A stretch of DNA of 53,373 nucleotides. Origin: JAQVXR01 sp050945755. GTDB lineage: Bacteria > Bacillota > Dehalobacteriia > Dehalobacteriales > Dehalobacteriaceae. The first letter of the stretch is position 1, and each line of letters opens with the position of its first letter. Location of the stretch: NCBI GenBank assembly GCA_050945755.1, contig JBMNTN010000009.1, forward strand, positions 1-53,373, given 5' to 3'. The notes below the pieces were generated by a model that was not told the origin of the DNA, searched no databases, and was given only the letters and a program-made list of their open reading frames with translations. Below are positions 41,197 to 50,016 of this stretch, piece after piece. The translations under genes and the position numbers were made by a program.

Positions 41197-42903
41197 ATGA
41201 TGTCGGTGGAGTCAAAAAAGAAAATGGGAGACATTTTAATAGAAAAAAATATCATCGACAATGTGCAGTTGGAAAAAGCCATGCTGGTTCAAAATAAGAC
41301 CGGTGAGCGATTAGGACAGGTGCTGATTAAGCTAGGGTTTGCTACGGAAGAGGACATTATCAATGTGCTTGGGGTGCAACTGGGTGTTTCTAAAATAAAG
41401 CTGAACAATATCGTTTTGATGCCTGATATTATTAAAATGGTTCCAGAAAAGATAATTCGCCAACATCGGGTTGTGCCTGTTCGGAAAGTAGGAAATCGTC
41501 TTACGGTTGCGATAAATGATCCCTTAAATGTGGTAGTATTGGATGATTTACATATTGCAACAGGATGTGAGATAGAACCTGTTCTCGCTACAGAAAAAGA
41601 TATAGATTGGGCCTTACAGAAACTTTTTGGTTTTCAAGATCTGATTAAAAAAGCTGCCAGAGCATTTGATGCGCTGCCAACAGTTAATGTACCGACATTT
41701 AATTTAAATGAGGTTTCCGATGTCCTCTCAGATGAAGCCCCTACCATCAAAATTGTCAATTCATTAATTCACGAAGCTGTCAAGGAAAGAGCAAGTGATA
41801 TTCATATTGAACCACAGTCTCATGATGTGCGTATTCGTTACCGGATTGACGGCGTGTTACGGGATGTAATGGTACTCCCCAAGCAATGGTTAGCGTCTAT
41901 TGTTTCCAGAATAAAGATTATGGCTGATATGGATATTGCGGAAAAAAGGATTCCCCTTGATGGCAGAATTCAAGTAAAAGTTTCCAAAGAAAACATTGAC
42001 CTTAGGATATCGTCTATTCCAACAGTTTTTGGGGAGAAAGTTGTTATTCGAATTTTAGATAAAAGCGCTGTTGCAGTTAATCTTGATCAGTTAGGGTTTT
42101 CTCCTGAAGTTTTGAAGGTGTACCGCCGAAAAATTATTTCCCGGTCCAACGGTATGGTACTAATTACCGGACCGACCGGTTCGGGGAAAACAACAACCCT
42201 TTATTCTACGCTAAACGAGATTAATACACCAGAGAAAAACATTATTACTATTGAGGATCCAGTAGAGTATGTTTTAGAAAATATTAACCAGATCAAGGTT
42301 AATAATAAAGCAGGCCTTACGTTTCCAGTAGGATTAAGGGCTATTTTACGACAGGACCCGGATATTATTATGGTCGGGGAGATCCGTGATAATGAAACGG
42401 CAAGAATAGCAGTCCGGGCAGCGACCACAGGACATCTGGTTTTTAGCACTCTTCATACTAACGACGCAGCGGGTGCTTTGCCTCGATTGATAGATATGGA
42501 AGTAGAACCCTTTTTAGTTGCTTCCTCTGTAATTGCTGTTTTGGCTCAACGCTTGGTAAGGGTTATTTGCCCAGGTTGTAAAAATCCCTATCAATTACCT
42601 GACTATTGTTTAGAACGAAATTTTCTTGGGATCCCGGATCAAGTTCCGATTACTCTTTACCGGGGAACAGGATGTCCCTATTGTGCACAGACTGGGTACT
42701 TAGGACGCATGATGATTCAGGAACTGCTTCCCATAACCCAGGTACAGCGTAATCTGATTAACACACGGGCTTCTGCGGAAGAAATAAAGCATTCTGCGGT
42801 GCAACAGGGAATGGTTGGGATTACTCAAGATGGAATTCAAAAAGTATTGATTGGATTAACCACAATTGAAGAAGTTATGAGGGTTGCCCTTATGGAGGGG
42901 TGA
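41197..42903 (+). CDS. pilB: Type IV pilus assembly/type II secretion ATPase (PilB/GspE)
   Basis: This hexameric ATPase drives pilin polymerisation. The protein of about 568 aa has an MshEN-like N-terminal domain (MGDILIEKNIIDNVQLEKAM), then Walker A GPTGSGKTT, Asp and His boxes, Walker B LRQDPDIIMVGEIRD, and a C-terminal Cys tetrad (CPGC and CPYC) that binds zinc. Residues beyond the tetrad follow the family's usual end. ATG 41197 follows GGAAGAGGG; the longer reading starts in the upstream terminator. It is the first gene of the pilus-like operon. Confidence 0.95.
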   Translation: MMSVESKKKMGDILIEKNIIDNVQLEKAMLVQNKTGERLGQVLIKLGFATEEDIINVLGVQLGVSKIKLNNIVLMPDIIKMVPEKIIRQHRVVPVRKVGNRLTVAINDPLNVVVLDDLHIATGCEIEPVLATEKDIDWALQKLFGFQDLIKKAARAFDALPTVNVPTFNLNEVSDVLSDEAPTIKIVNSLIHEAVKERASDIHIEPQSHDVRIRYRIDGVLRDVMVLPKQWLASIVSRIKIMADMDIAEKRIPLDGRIQVKVSKENIDLRISSIPTVFGEKVVIRILDKSAVAVNLDQLGFSPEVLKVYRRKIISRSNGMVLITGPTGSGKTTTLYSTLNEINTPEKNIITIEDPVEYVLENINQIKVNNKAGLTFPVGLRAILRQDPDIIMVGEIRDNETARIAVRAATTGHLVFSTLHTNDAAGALPRLIDMEVEPFLVASSVIAVLAQRLVRVICPGCKNPYQLPDYCLERNFLGIPDQVPITLYRGTGCPYCAQTGYLGRMMIQELLPITQVQRNLINTRASAEEIKHSAVQQGMVGITQDGIQKVLIGLTTIEEVMRVALMEG

Positions 42904-42954
42904 TAAATTATTTACACAATCTTATTTATCGGAGGTGAAAGATTGCTTTAAAAA

Positions 42955-43416
42955 ATGCGCAAAAGGATAAAAGATGCAAAAGGTTTTACACTTGTTGAAC
43001 TGATTTGTGTACTAACGATTGTATCTATTTTAATGGGAATAGCAGTTCCCAAGTTCTCCCACAGTCTAGCCAGGTGGGAGCTTGATGTAGCAGCATGGAA
43101 AATGGCTATCCATATTAGAAAGTGGCAGCAAAAAGCTGTTACAGAGCAAAGGTTTGGGCTAAGGCTGGTAATTGATCAAAAAAGTCGAAAATTTCATTTA
43201 AAGGATGGCAGCGTCATTAAAGAGACTTATGACATGAGTAATTTATTAAAAAGCATTAGCTTTTCACCTGAAGATTTTTATATGGTGGAATTCTACCCAA
43301 CTGGTGTGACCAGTGCGGCCGGTACTTATGCTTTAGAAAACTATCAGGGAGCTTTTAAGTATATTGTAATATTAAATAGTACTGGTAGAGTGCGGATTTC
43401 TTCAAAGCGTCCTTAA
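42955..43416 (+). CDS. Type IV pilin-like protein (GspH/FimT type)
   Basis: This 153-aa prepilin has a basic leader, cleavage site KGFTLVEL (cut after Gly, N-methylated Phe, Glu at +5) and a hydrophobic helix, then a globular part. It resembles minor pseudopilins. ATG 42955 is poorly placed: GGAGGTGA lies 17 nt upstream, and a TTG closer to it (42943) is followed by CTT TAA. Reinitiation is possible. Confidence 0.88.
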   Translation: MRKRIKDAKGFTLVELICVLTIVSILMGIAVPKFSHSLARWELDVAAWKMAIHIRKWQQKAVTEQRFGLRLVIDQKSRKFHLKDGSVIKETYDMSNLLKSISFSPEDFYMVEFYPTGVTSAAGTYALENYQGAFKYIVILNSTGRVRISSKRP

Positions 43417-43442
43417 AGATAAGCAGGATGGGGTTTGAACAG

Positions 43443-43826
43443 ATGAAGAAAAATAATTTTCATGATCACGGTTTTACCCTGTTAGAAGTGGTTTGGGCAA
43501 TGGTTATTATAATGATTGTGCTTATACCTATAATTAGCTTTTTCTCGGGGAGTAGGGAAAGATATGCTCGATCTGCCCAGGTTACAAGAGCAGTAAATCT
43601 AGCTCAAGAAAAGATGGAGGAATTAGTTTCCCGAAACCCGGAAGAACTTTGTCAAGTTTCCCCATCATGGGAGCCTTTTGGAGAATACCCTGAGTACAGG
43701 TATCGAGTAGAGGTAACTTGTACAGATGTTGAATTAGAATTATATAAGATTCAGGTAAAGGTTATATTTCCTGTTTTGGGCAATGAGAGAGAGATTTTTC
43801 TTGCTACATATACCTATAATAAGTAG
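43443..43826 (+). CDS. Type IV pilin-like protein (GspI/PilV type)
   Basis: This protein of about 127 aa has the prepilin signature HGFTLLEVVWAM (Glu at +5), a hydrophobic helix and a short globular domain. It resembles minor pilins of the GspI/PilV class. The start at ATG 43443 has GGATGGGG upstream; ATG 43428 is an alternative. It is 26 nt after the preceding pilin gene. Confidence 0.85.
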   Translation: MKKNNFHDHGFTLLEVVWAMVIIMIVLIPIISFFSGSRERYARSAQVTRAVNLAQEKMEELVSRNPEELCQVSPSWEPFGEYPEYRYRVEVTCTDVELELYKIQVKVIFPVLGNEREIFLATYTYNK

Positions 43827-43835
43827 GCTGATTTC

Positions 43836-44315
43836 ATGATAAAGAGTGATCAGGGATTTACGTTAATGGAACTTATTATCGCTATTAATTTGATTAGCAT
43901 AATATTCACAGCAGTTGCCGGGTTGGTTTATGCCGGATTTATTTCCTGGCAGCATGGGATTGAAGAGATTGATACTGAACAGAATGCCCGTCTTGCCATG
44001 GAAAGGATAATAAAAGATGTACGTGAAGCAACAGTAATTACTAGTCCCAATAACCCGATGAAACCGGTTTCTTCAATTGATATGAAGGTGCCACGCAATG
44101 ATCTAAAGGGAATAATGATTATTCAATATCGCTATGACCGAATCGACGGAGAAATAGAAAGAAATAATCAACCAATTGCCAGTAAAATCAGCGGTTTGTT
44201 TTTTTCTTTTACAGAGTATCCTCCCATGATTGAAATAAATGTACTAGGACAACCCAAAGATGGACGTGTCATTTCATTAAGGTCGAAAGTGATGCCTCGA
44301 GCTATAATTAGGTAA
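43836..44315 (+). CDS. Type IV pilin-like protein (GspJ/PilW type)
   Basis: This 159-aa prepilin has QGFTLMELIIAINLIS (cut after Gly, Glu at +5) and the GspJ/PilW feature LAMERIIKDVREAT in the region after the helix. It is a minor pilin, presumably at the fibre tip, and is 9 nt after the previous gene. Confidence 0.87.
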   Translation: MIKSDQGFTLMELIIAINLISIIFTAVAGLVYAGFISWQHGIEEIDTEQNARLAMERIIKDVREATVITSPNNPMKPVSSIDMKVPRNDLKGIMIIQYRYDRIDGEIERNNQPIASKISGLFFSFTEYPPMIEINVLGQPKDGRVISLRSKVMPRAIIR

Positions 44316-44327
44316 GGGTGGTAAAGG

Positions 44328-44768
44328 GTGCGGGAAAAAGGTTCAGTAGCATTATTTGCGGTTTTTGGGCTGTTGGTTTTAATGCTATTAGGTGTGGCAC
44401 TTTTAGAAATATCAAATATTGAATTACAAATGAGCTTAAGCATGTTAGATCGGGTAAAAGCTTATTATTTAGCTGAAGCTGGTATGGAAAAAGCTTTAGC
44501 TAAAATCAAATTTGATCCGGCATTTTTGCATAACCTTACGGTGGGCAGTATCGTAATCCAAGGGGAAGACCCATTTAATGGCGAGATTGATTTAGCTTGC
44601 GATTGTAGTTTTACCCATGTTGTTCTTACGGCAAAGGAACAAAACGATGAAACGATTATTAGCACGTTTTCTGTGACAGGACGGTGTAATAGTGCCGTTT
44701 GCAATTTAAAAGCGAGAGTTAAAACTCACCCAGATGGTTTGATAGACATACTTTATTGGAAAACTTAA
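44328..44768 (+). CDS. PilX/GspK-like minor pilin
   Basis: This 146-aa protein has an N-terminal hydrophobic helix (about 6-25) without a classical G-F-T-L-x-E site (G-S-V-A-L-F). It then has the PilX-type motif RVKAYYLAEAGMEKALAKI, followed by a Cys-containing domain (C-D-C and C-N-S-A-V-C). GspK and PilX proteins cap the pseudopilus tip. The start is GTG 44328. The end overlaps the longest reading of the pilM frame. Confidence 0.82.
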   Translation: MREKGSVALFAVFGLLVLMLLGVALLEISNIELQMSLSMLDRVKAYYLAEAGMEKALAKIKFDPAFLHNLTVGSIVIQGEDPFNGEIDLACDCSFTHVVLTAKEQNDETIISTFSVTGRCNSAVCNLKARVKTHPDGLIDILYWKT

Positions 44769-44800
44769 CTAATATGGTTTTTAATGAAAGGAAAAGTATC

Positions 44801-45925
44801 GTGTTCGAAAGACTGAAAGCAAAAGTAATAATTCCAAGGAAATGCTTTATGGGTATTGATATTGGGAACCGGGATATCAAAATTGTTGAAATGAAACAAG
44901 GAATAATACCGGAAATTACCAGGATGGGTCGGATTCCAACTCCTCAGGGTGCCCTGGATGATGGAGCCATTTTGCAGGCTAATCTTGTGGCAAATGCTAT
45001 CAAGAATTTAATTGGCCGGATGGAAGTAAGAACAAGATGTGCCGTAACGATTGTGTCCGGCAAACATGTAATTACCCGCTTGATAAAGCTGCCCAAAATG
45101 ACATCAGCTGAGGTAGCATCTACTCTAAAATGGGAGGCGGAAAAGTACATTCCTCTGTCAAATAATACGGACGTAGTTATTGATCATCTGATATTAGGCA
45201 ATTCTGAGGAGAATCTTAATCCTCAGATCAATGTTTTACTTGTCGCAGCTCCTCGGAAATTAGTTTATTTAATAAATGAAACATTTACTTTAGCAGGCTT
45301 GTGTTTAAACGCAGTAGAAATTGAACCTCTTTCCTTATCGCGCAGCATTGGTTGGAGCATTAAAAATTACGCGTCTCTTAGAGATTGTCAAGATGAGGTA
45401 ATCGTGGGATTAGATATGGGGGCGAAAGCGACAAACCTATTTGTTTTTCAAGATAAAAAGCTCTTGTTTTCCCGTTATATTGCTTTGGGAGGTGACATGA
45501 TTTCCCATGCAGTGGCAACTTCTCATGGAATTGAATTTAATGCCGGTCAGGTAATAAAAGAAAGAGATGGAAGAATCCTCAATGAAAATGCTTTGGACAG
45601 CGTTACCGAGCCAGAAAAAAATATGGATAGGGTTCTGAAAGAAAGCATTGCGCCACTTGTGGGAGAAATTAAACGTTCTATTGATTTTCTTCGATCTAAG
45701 GAAAAATTGCCAACCCCCAAGTTTTTGGTTTTATCCGGTGGGGCAATAAAACTAAAGGGTCTTGCTGAATATTTACGAAATGAATTGGCGATGCAAGTTA
45801 CAATAGGATTTGGGAATATTCCTGTCGGAGAACAGTTTGCCGGTTTTGTGTACAATGATGTAAAGAATATAGACCCAGCTTATGCTGTGGCAATTGGGCT
45901 GGCTCTCAGGGAGATTGCGACATGA
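44801..45925 (+). CDS. pilM: Type IV pilus assembly protein PilM
   Basis: This protein of about 374 aa has the actin-like (FtsA-like) ATPase fold: MGIDIGNRDIKIVE near the start, then a 1A-1C type domain with TSAEVASTLKWEAEKYIPL, VIVGLDMGAKATNLFVF and LSGGAIKLKGL. It binds the cytoplasmic tail of PilN. GTG 44801 follows AAAGGAAAAG; TTG 44756 and ATG 44774 lack sites, so the exact start is uncertain. The stop overlaps the pilN ATG. Confidence 0.92.
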   Translation: MFERLKAKVIIPRKCFMGIDIGNRDIKIVEMKQGIIPEITRMGRIPTPQGALDDGAILQANLVANAIKNLIGRMEVRTRCAVTIVSGKHVITRLIKLPKMTSAEVASTLKWEAEKYIPLSNNTDVVIDHLILGNSEENLNPQINVLLVAAPRKLVYLINETFTLAGLCLNAVEIEPLSLSRSIGWSIKNYASLRDCQDEVIVGLDMGAKATNLFVFQDKKLLFSRYIALGGDMISHAVATSHGIEFNAGQVIKERDGRILNENALDSVTEPEKNMDRVLKESIAPLVGEIKRSIDFLRSKEKLPTPKFLVLSGGAIKLKGLAEYLRNELAMQVTIGFGNIPVGEQFAGFVYNDVKNIDPAYAVAIGLALREIAT

Positions 45926-46473
45926 ACAAGAATATTAACCTCCTGCCTTTAGAATTGCGGCAAAAAAGAACTGGTAAAATACAAGAAGGCATAATCAAAA
46001 TTCTCAGTTTCACCATAATTATTGTTGTGCTTTTAGGGGGATTATCTTATTTTGGCTTAATTAAATCGCTGGAATATCGTTTAGGTCGGATAGAAGAAGA
46101 GTTTAGTATATTGAAGCCAAAGCTTGAGCAGGTGAAATTTTATCAAAATGAAAACGAAAAAATGCAAGCAGAAATAAAAGATACAGAAAGTATTGAAAGG
46201 GCAAAAGTTCATTGGTCGATGATCTTAGGATTAATAAACGATCAATTGCCTAAAGACCTTTGGATCACTCATTTCTCATTTGATCAAAACAGGACTATAA
46301 GTTTAATGGGGATTGCAGCAAATTTATCACCTGTAGGGGTATTTTTATATAAATTAAATGATCTAACCTGCTTTGATACTATCTATTTGGAAAAGGCTGC
46401 GGAAATAAAACAAGGAGACCTATCATTAACAGAATTTACTTTAAAAGGTACGCTGGCAAAAGGAAGTGTCTGA
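45922..46473 (+). CDS. pilN: Type IV pilus assembly protein PilN
   Basis: This 183-aa bitopic membrane protein begins with the PilM-binding motif NKNINLLPLELR (I-N-L-L-P). It then has a membrane helix (about 26-45), a coiled coil (about 50-90) and a C-terminal ferredoxin-like domain. Its ATG overlaps the pilM stop, and its end overlaps the pilO start by 8 nt. Confidence 0.93.
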   Translation: MNKNINLLPLELRQKRTGKIQEGIIKILSFTIIIVVLLGGLSYFGLIKSLEYRLGRIEEEFSILKPKLEQVKFYQNENEKMQAEIKDTESIERAKVHWSMILGLINDQLPKDLWITHFSFDQNRTISLMGIAANLSPVGVFLYKLNDLTCFDTIYLEKAAEIKQGDLSLTEFTLKGTLAKGSV

Positions 46474-47401
46474 GTTGCTTGGGAAATTGTCTGTGCGAGA
46501 AAAAAATTTAATTATTATTCTACTGATCGTAGTTTTATTTGAAGCAGCTTATTTACAGTTCTTTAAATTATTCGAGCCAAAATATATCGCTTTAAGTAAT
46601 GAGCTTAAAATCAAAGAACATGAACTGGAGTCAGCAAAAAAGATGATTAGCATGATTGAACAATTGAAGAAAGAAAACGGAGTGTTAAAACAAAGGATAA
46701 CTGGGGCGAAAACAAAATATAACTATGATATTAGGAATGGGCTCAGTTATTATTTTATCGGGAAGTATGCCGAGAAAAATTTAGTAACTGTCATTACGAT
46801 AGTCCCCCAACCAATGGGAGTTAAGAAGCATTTTTTAACAATACCGGTTAGTATTGCTGTGCGTGGAAAATATCAAGATATTCAAAGATTTATTAATGCA
46901 CTGGAGCAAGAAATGCCTAATACTACGGAAATAGCATTTTTATTTATAGAACCTGAAGGTCTGAGTCTTAGCAAAACGCAGACTGAGCAAGATGGGGGAG
47001 AAGACAATACAGGATTATACCAAAGTAGCGCTATTATGGGGCAAAAAGATCCCGATATAATAGTATCAATGGAATTGATCACTTATTTAACCAGGTCACC
47101 AGAAACAATGGAACTGGCTGAAAACTTGATTTTAGGTCGTGAGGATGCATTTTCACCTGCGGTGAGTTTACAAGAAAATGCCTATACGATTTTGAACGAT
47201 GGTTTTATTAATGAACAAGGCAAAAGCTATTTTGATAATTTAAAACAAGAGGTTGGAGACTCTGACTTGCCAGATAAAATTAGCGAGGAAGGACATAAGT
47301 TTCCGGTGGGAAATGTCTCTGAAAATGCTTCAAGTCAAGATAGTATCAAACAAGAGCTGAGCTATTGCTTCCCGCATAGAAATAAGACTTGCAAAAATTA
47401 G
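46466..47401 (+). CDS. pilO: PilO-like pilus assembly protein with long C-terminal tail
   Basis: This 311-aa protein has a membrane helix (about 12-30), a coiled coil (about 40-80) and a PilO-like ferredoxin fold (about 90-210: QDIQRFINALEQEMPNT, then TEIAFLFIEPEG). About 90 further residues form a low-complexity acidic/polar tail. PilO forms a heterodimer with PilN. The start at 46466 is a TTG-type or GTG-type codon overlapping pilN. It is the last gene of the operon. Confidence 0.87.
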   Translation: MSELLGKLSVREKNLIIILLIVVLFEAAYLQFFKLFEPKYIALSNELKIKEHELESAKKMISMIEQLKKENGVLKQRITGAKTKYNYDIRNGLSYYFIGKYAEKNLVTVITIVPQPMGVKKHFLTIPVSIAVRGKYQDIQRFINALEQEMPNTTEIAFLFIEPEGLSLSKTQTEQDGGEDNTGLYQSSAIMGQKDPDIIVSMELITYLTRSPETMELAENLILGREDAFSPAVSLQENAYTILNDGFINEQGKSYFDNLKQEVGDSDLPDKISEEGHKFPVGNVSENASSQDSIKQELSYCFPHRNKTCKN

Positions 47402-47791
47402 ATTTTACCAAATGAACATGGTATGGTGATAGTAAGGGATGAGAGATCTTCAAGCTCCTATATGGAAATATATACCACACGTATTCAGAGGTTAATTGAC
47501 AAACCAAAAATTTCCGTTCATAATTAATTAGGAACACGGAACAAACGTGTTCCTTAATTGTAGCGCTTTTTCACGGGTTTAGCGTTAAAGTCGGTTTTAG
47601 ACCGGGTCATGGAAAATTAGCAAAGTGCATAAATTAGAAAATAGAAGTGTTGTGCTAGTGAAATGCTAAGGAATAGTACGAACAGTTAAATTTGACTTTT
47701 GGTAAAAGCGCCAAACTAAAATTTCATTGAGGACAGATTGACAACGTGGAAAGCGGGAAAAATCATAGAAAAAAGAAAAGCAGGTGTAATT
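47402..47791 (+). other. 390-bp gap with a promoter-palindrome pair
   Basis: No coding frame was seen. A promoter, TTGACA (47496-47501), 17 nt, CATAAT (47519-47524), is followed at once by the palindrome GGAACACG (47531-47538)/CGTGTTCC (47546-47553), with A/T-rich flanks that also pair. The stretch after 47560 to the aroK start shows nothing that I can assign. Confidence 0.5.
47526..47559. terminator. Palindrome after the pilus operon
   Basis: The 8-bp GC-rich stem with AATTA/TAATT outer arms (47526-47530 and 47555-47559) could be a bidirectional terminator for the pilus operon or an operator for the adjoining promoter. There is no long T tract. Confidence 0.5.
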
Positions 47792-48319
47792 ATGCAAAAC
47801 ATAGTTTTGATTGGTTTTATGGGAACGGGTAAAACAGCTATTGGTAGGATTGTTTCCCGGATGCTGAATTATCAATTTGTTGATACCGACCAAATGGTGG
47901 AGGAAGCTACTAACCTTACTATTAACCAACTTTTTCGCAAACATGGGGAAATTCGTTTTCGCTCAGAAGAGGCGCTGGTTGTAAAGAAATTGGCTGGGCG
48001 AGAACGATTGGTAATTGCTACGGGTGGCGGTTTGGTTTTGAATCCGGAAAATGTCAAACTGCTTAAGCAAAATGGGATTTTTGTTCTGCTCACAGCAGAT
48101 CCGCAGGTTGTTTTGGAGAGGGTATCCAGAAAGAATACCCGGCCTCTCTTGGCTAAAGGGAAGAATATGGATACAATCATGGCTCTTTTTAAGGAAAGAA
48201 GCCGATTTTATGCTGAATATGCTGAGTATACCGTTGATACATCACATATCAGCTTAGAGGAATCAGCCGAAAAAATTGTGCAAATAGTTAAGGCAAAAAG
48301 GGAACAGGCCAACAATTAA
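47792..48319 (+). CDS. aroK: Shikimate kinase
   Basis: AroK phosphorylates shikimate. The 175-aa protein has the P-loop GFMGTGKTAIG, the shikimate-binding Asp in FVDTD, FRSEEALVVKKL, the GGGLV Walker B-like segment and the RPLL lid motif. ATG 47792 follows CAGGTGTAATT; the longer frame from 47738 has no support. Confidence 0.95.
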   Translation: MQNIVLIGFMGTGKTAIGRIVSRMLNYQFVDTDQMVEEATNLTINQLFRKHGEIRFRSEEALVVKKLAGRERLVIATGGGLVLNPENVKLLKQNGIFVLLTADPQVVLERVSRKNTRPLLAKGKNMDTIMALFKERSRFYAEYAEYTVDTSHISLEESAEKIVQIVKAKREQANN

Positions 48320-48474
48320 TTTCTTCTTTTTTGTTGAAGCCGAGATTTTTTTCCGTAATACATCAAACAGGTAAATTATGCTTATGAAACGATTGGGAAT
48401 GAGGATTTAATATCGACATCAAATTAAGACACATTTTCATTAAGATGGATGGGTAATATAAACGCGGAAAGATT

Positions 48475-49917
48475 GTGTTATTGGATGGTGATCATGTGCT
48501 CGGAAAAAATGAATTAGAAAAAATACTGGATGCAGCTCTGAATGAAGGAGGGGATTTTGCGGACGTCTTTATTGATAAACGATTAACAACAAGTATCGGC
48601 TGTGAAGACAACAGGATAGAACGGGTTAATTCGGGTATTGATATCGGAGCAGGCGTCCGTGTTGTTATCGGTGATACTACCTCTTATGCCTATACAAATG
48701 ATATTTCTTTCCATGGATTGATGCAGATAGCCAGTGTCGCATCGCGAGCAGCCAAAGAAAAAAGAAAGTCAACAGAAACAACGATTACTAGGAAGATACC
48801 GGAATTTGATTTTGAAATTGAATTTCCTCCGGATGCAGTTCCGGTTGCAGATAAAGTCGAACAAGTAAAACGGGCCAACAGCGCTGCCCGTCGGGCAAAT
48901 GAACTGATAAAACAGGTGTCTGTGGGTTATGGGGATGTAATACAAGATGTAATTATTGCCAACTCGGAAGGAACTTTTGTAGAGGACAGAAGAATTCGGA
49001 CACGGTTTGTTGTCAATGCAGTGGCAGCGCATAGTGGAGTTTACCAAACCGGTTTTGAATCTTTTGGTGGAGCACAGGGGTTTGAAATATTTAGGCAAAA
49101 TTCAGTTGAAGATTTGGCGGAGGCTGCAGCCAAGCGAGCTTTATTGTTGTTAGATGCTGATTCGGCACCGGCGGGAAAAATGGCAGTAGTAATGGCAGGA
49201 GAAGCCGGAGGGACAATGGTTCATGAAGCATGCGGACATGGACTTGAGGCAGACTTGGTGCAGAAGAGACTTTCAGTTTATGCTGGAAAAAGAGGAGAGC
49301 AGGTAGCTGACCCGATGGTAACAGTGGTTGATGATGCCACTATTATAGGAAAATATGGGACATTTCGTTTTGATGATGAAGGTCAGACGGGAAAAAGAAA
49401 AGTTCTTATCGAAAAAGGAATTTTAAAAGAGTATATGTATGACCATTTTACCGGAAAAAAAGAGAACCGAGAATCTACCGGTAATGGAAGACGAGAATCT
49501 TTCCGAGATAAGCCTATCCCTCGAATGACTAATACCTATATAGCCCGGGGAAAAGACGATCCGGAAAAAATTATTAAAGAAACGAAGCAGGGACTTTTGG
49601 TAAAAAAAATGGGCGGCGGTCAAGTAAATACGACTAACGGGGATTTTGTCTTTGATGTTGCAGAAGGTTACATCATAAAAGACGGAGTTGCCCAGAAACC
49701 GGTTCGGGGAGCTACTATTACCGGGAATGGCCCGGATGCATTAAATATGGTGGATCGAGTCGGATCTGACTTGGGATTTGCCATCGGTACCTGCGGCAAA
49801 GATGGACAAGGTGTACCGGTGTCTGATGCCCAACCAACAATTCGTATTAAAGAATTAGTTGTTGGTGGTACATCTAGGGAAGAGGAACCAACAATAAAGA
49901 GAATTAGAAGGTTATAG
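48475..49917 (+). CDS. tldD: Metalloprotease TldD
   Basis: TldD forms a heterodimer with TldE that cleaves unfolded peptides, for example CcdA and microcin leaders in E. coli. The 480-aa protein has the zinc motif HEACGH (H-E-x3-H) near residue 259, followed by the third ligand region, and the conserved GTFRFDDEG and RESTGNGRRESFRD segments. The start is GTG 48475 or GTG 48496. tldE follows after 99 nt from the chosen start. Confidence 0.94.
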   Translation: MLLDGDHVLGKNELEKILDAALNEGGDFADVFIDKRLTTSIGCEDNRIERVNSGIDIGAGVRVVIGDTTSYAYTNDISFHGLMQIASVASRAAKEKRKSTETTITRKIPEFDFEIEFPPDAVPVADKVEQVKRANSAARRANELIKQVSVGYGDVIQDVIIANSEGTFVEDRRIRTRFVVNAVAAHSGVYQTGFESFGGAQGFEIFRQNSVEDLAEAAAKRALLLLDADSAPAGKMAVVMAGEAGGTMVHEACGHGLEADLVQKRLSVYAGKRGEQVADPMVTVVDDATIIGKYGTFRFDDEGQTGKRKVLIEKGILKEYMYDHFTGKKENRESTGNGRRESFRDKPIPRMTNTYIARGKDDPEKIIKETKQGLLVKKMGGGQVNTTNGDFVFDVAEGYIIKDGVAQKPVRGATITGNGPDALNMVDRVGSDLGFAIGTCGKDGQGVPVSDAQPTIRIKELVVGGTSREEEPTIKRIRRL

Positions 49918-50016
49918 TTATACTTTAATTAGCATTTTTATAAAAAAGCATTTCTCTTTTATAGATGAATAATACTATTGAAACAATACGGGGATTGTAA
50001 CAAGGAGGAAAAAAAC

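Noticed and set aside
47560..47790. A cyclic di-GMP riboswitch in the gap after the pilus operon
   Set aside because: Some G/C-rich segments looked suggestive, but the conserved GEMM core was not found.
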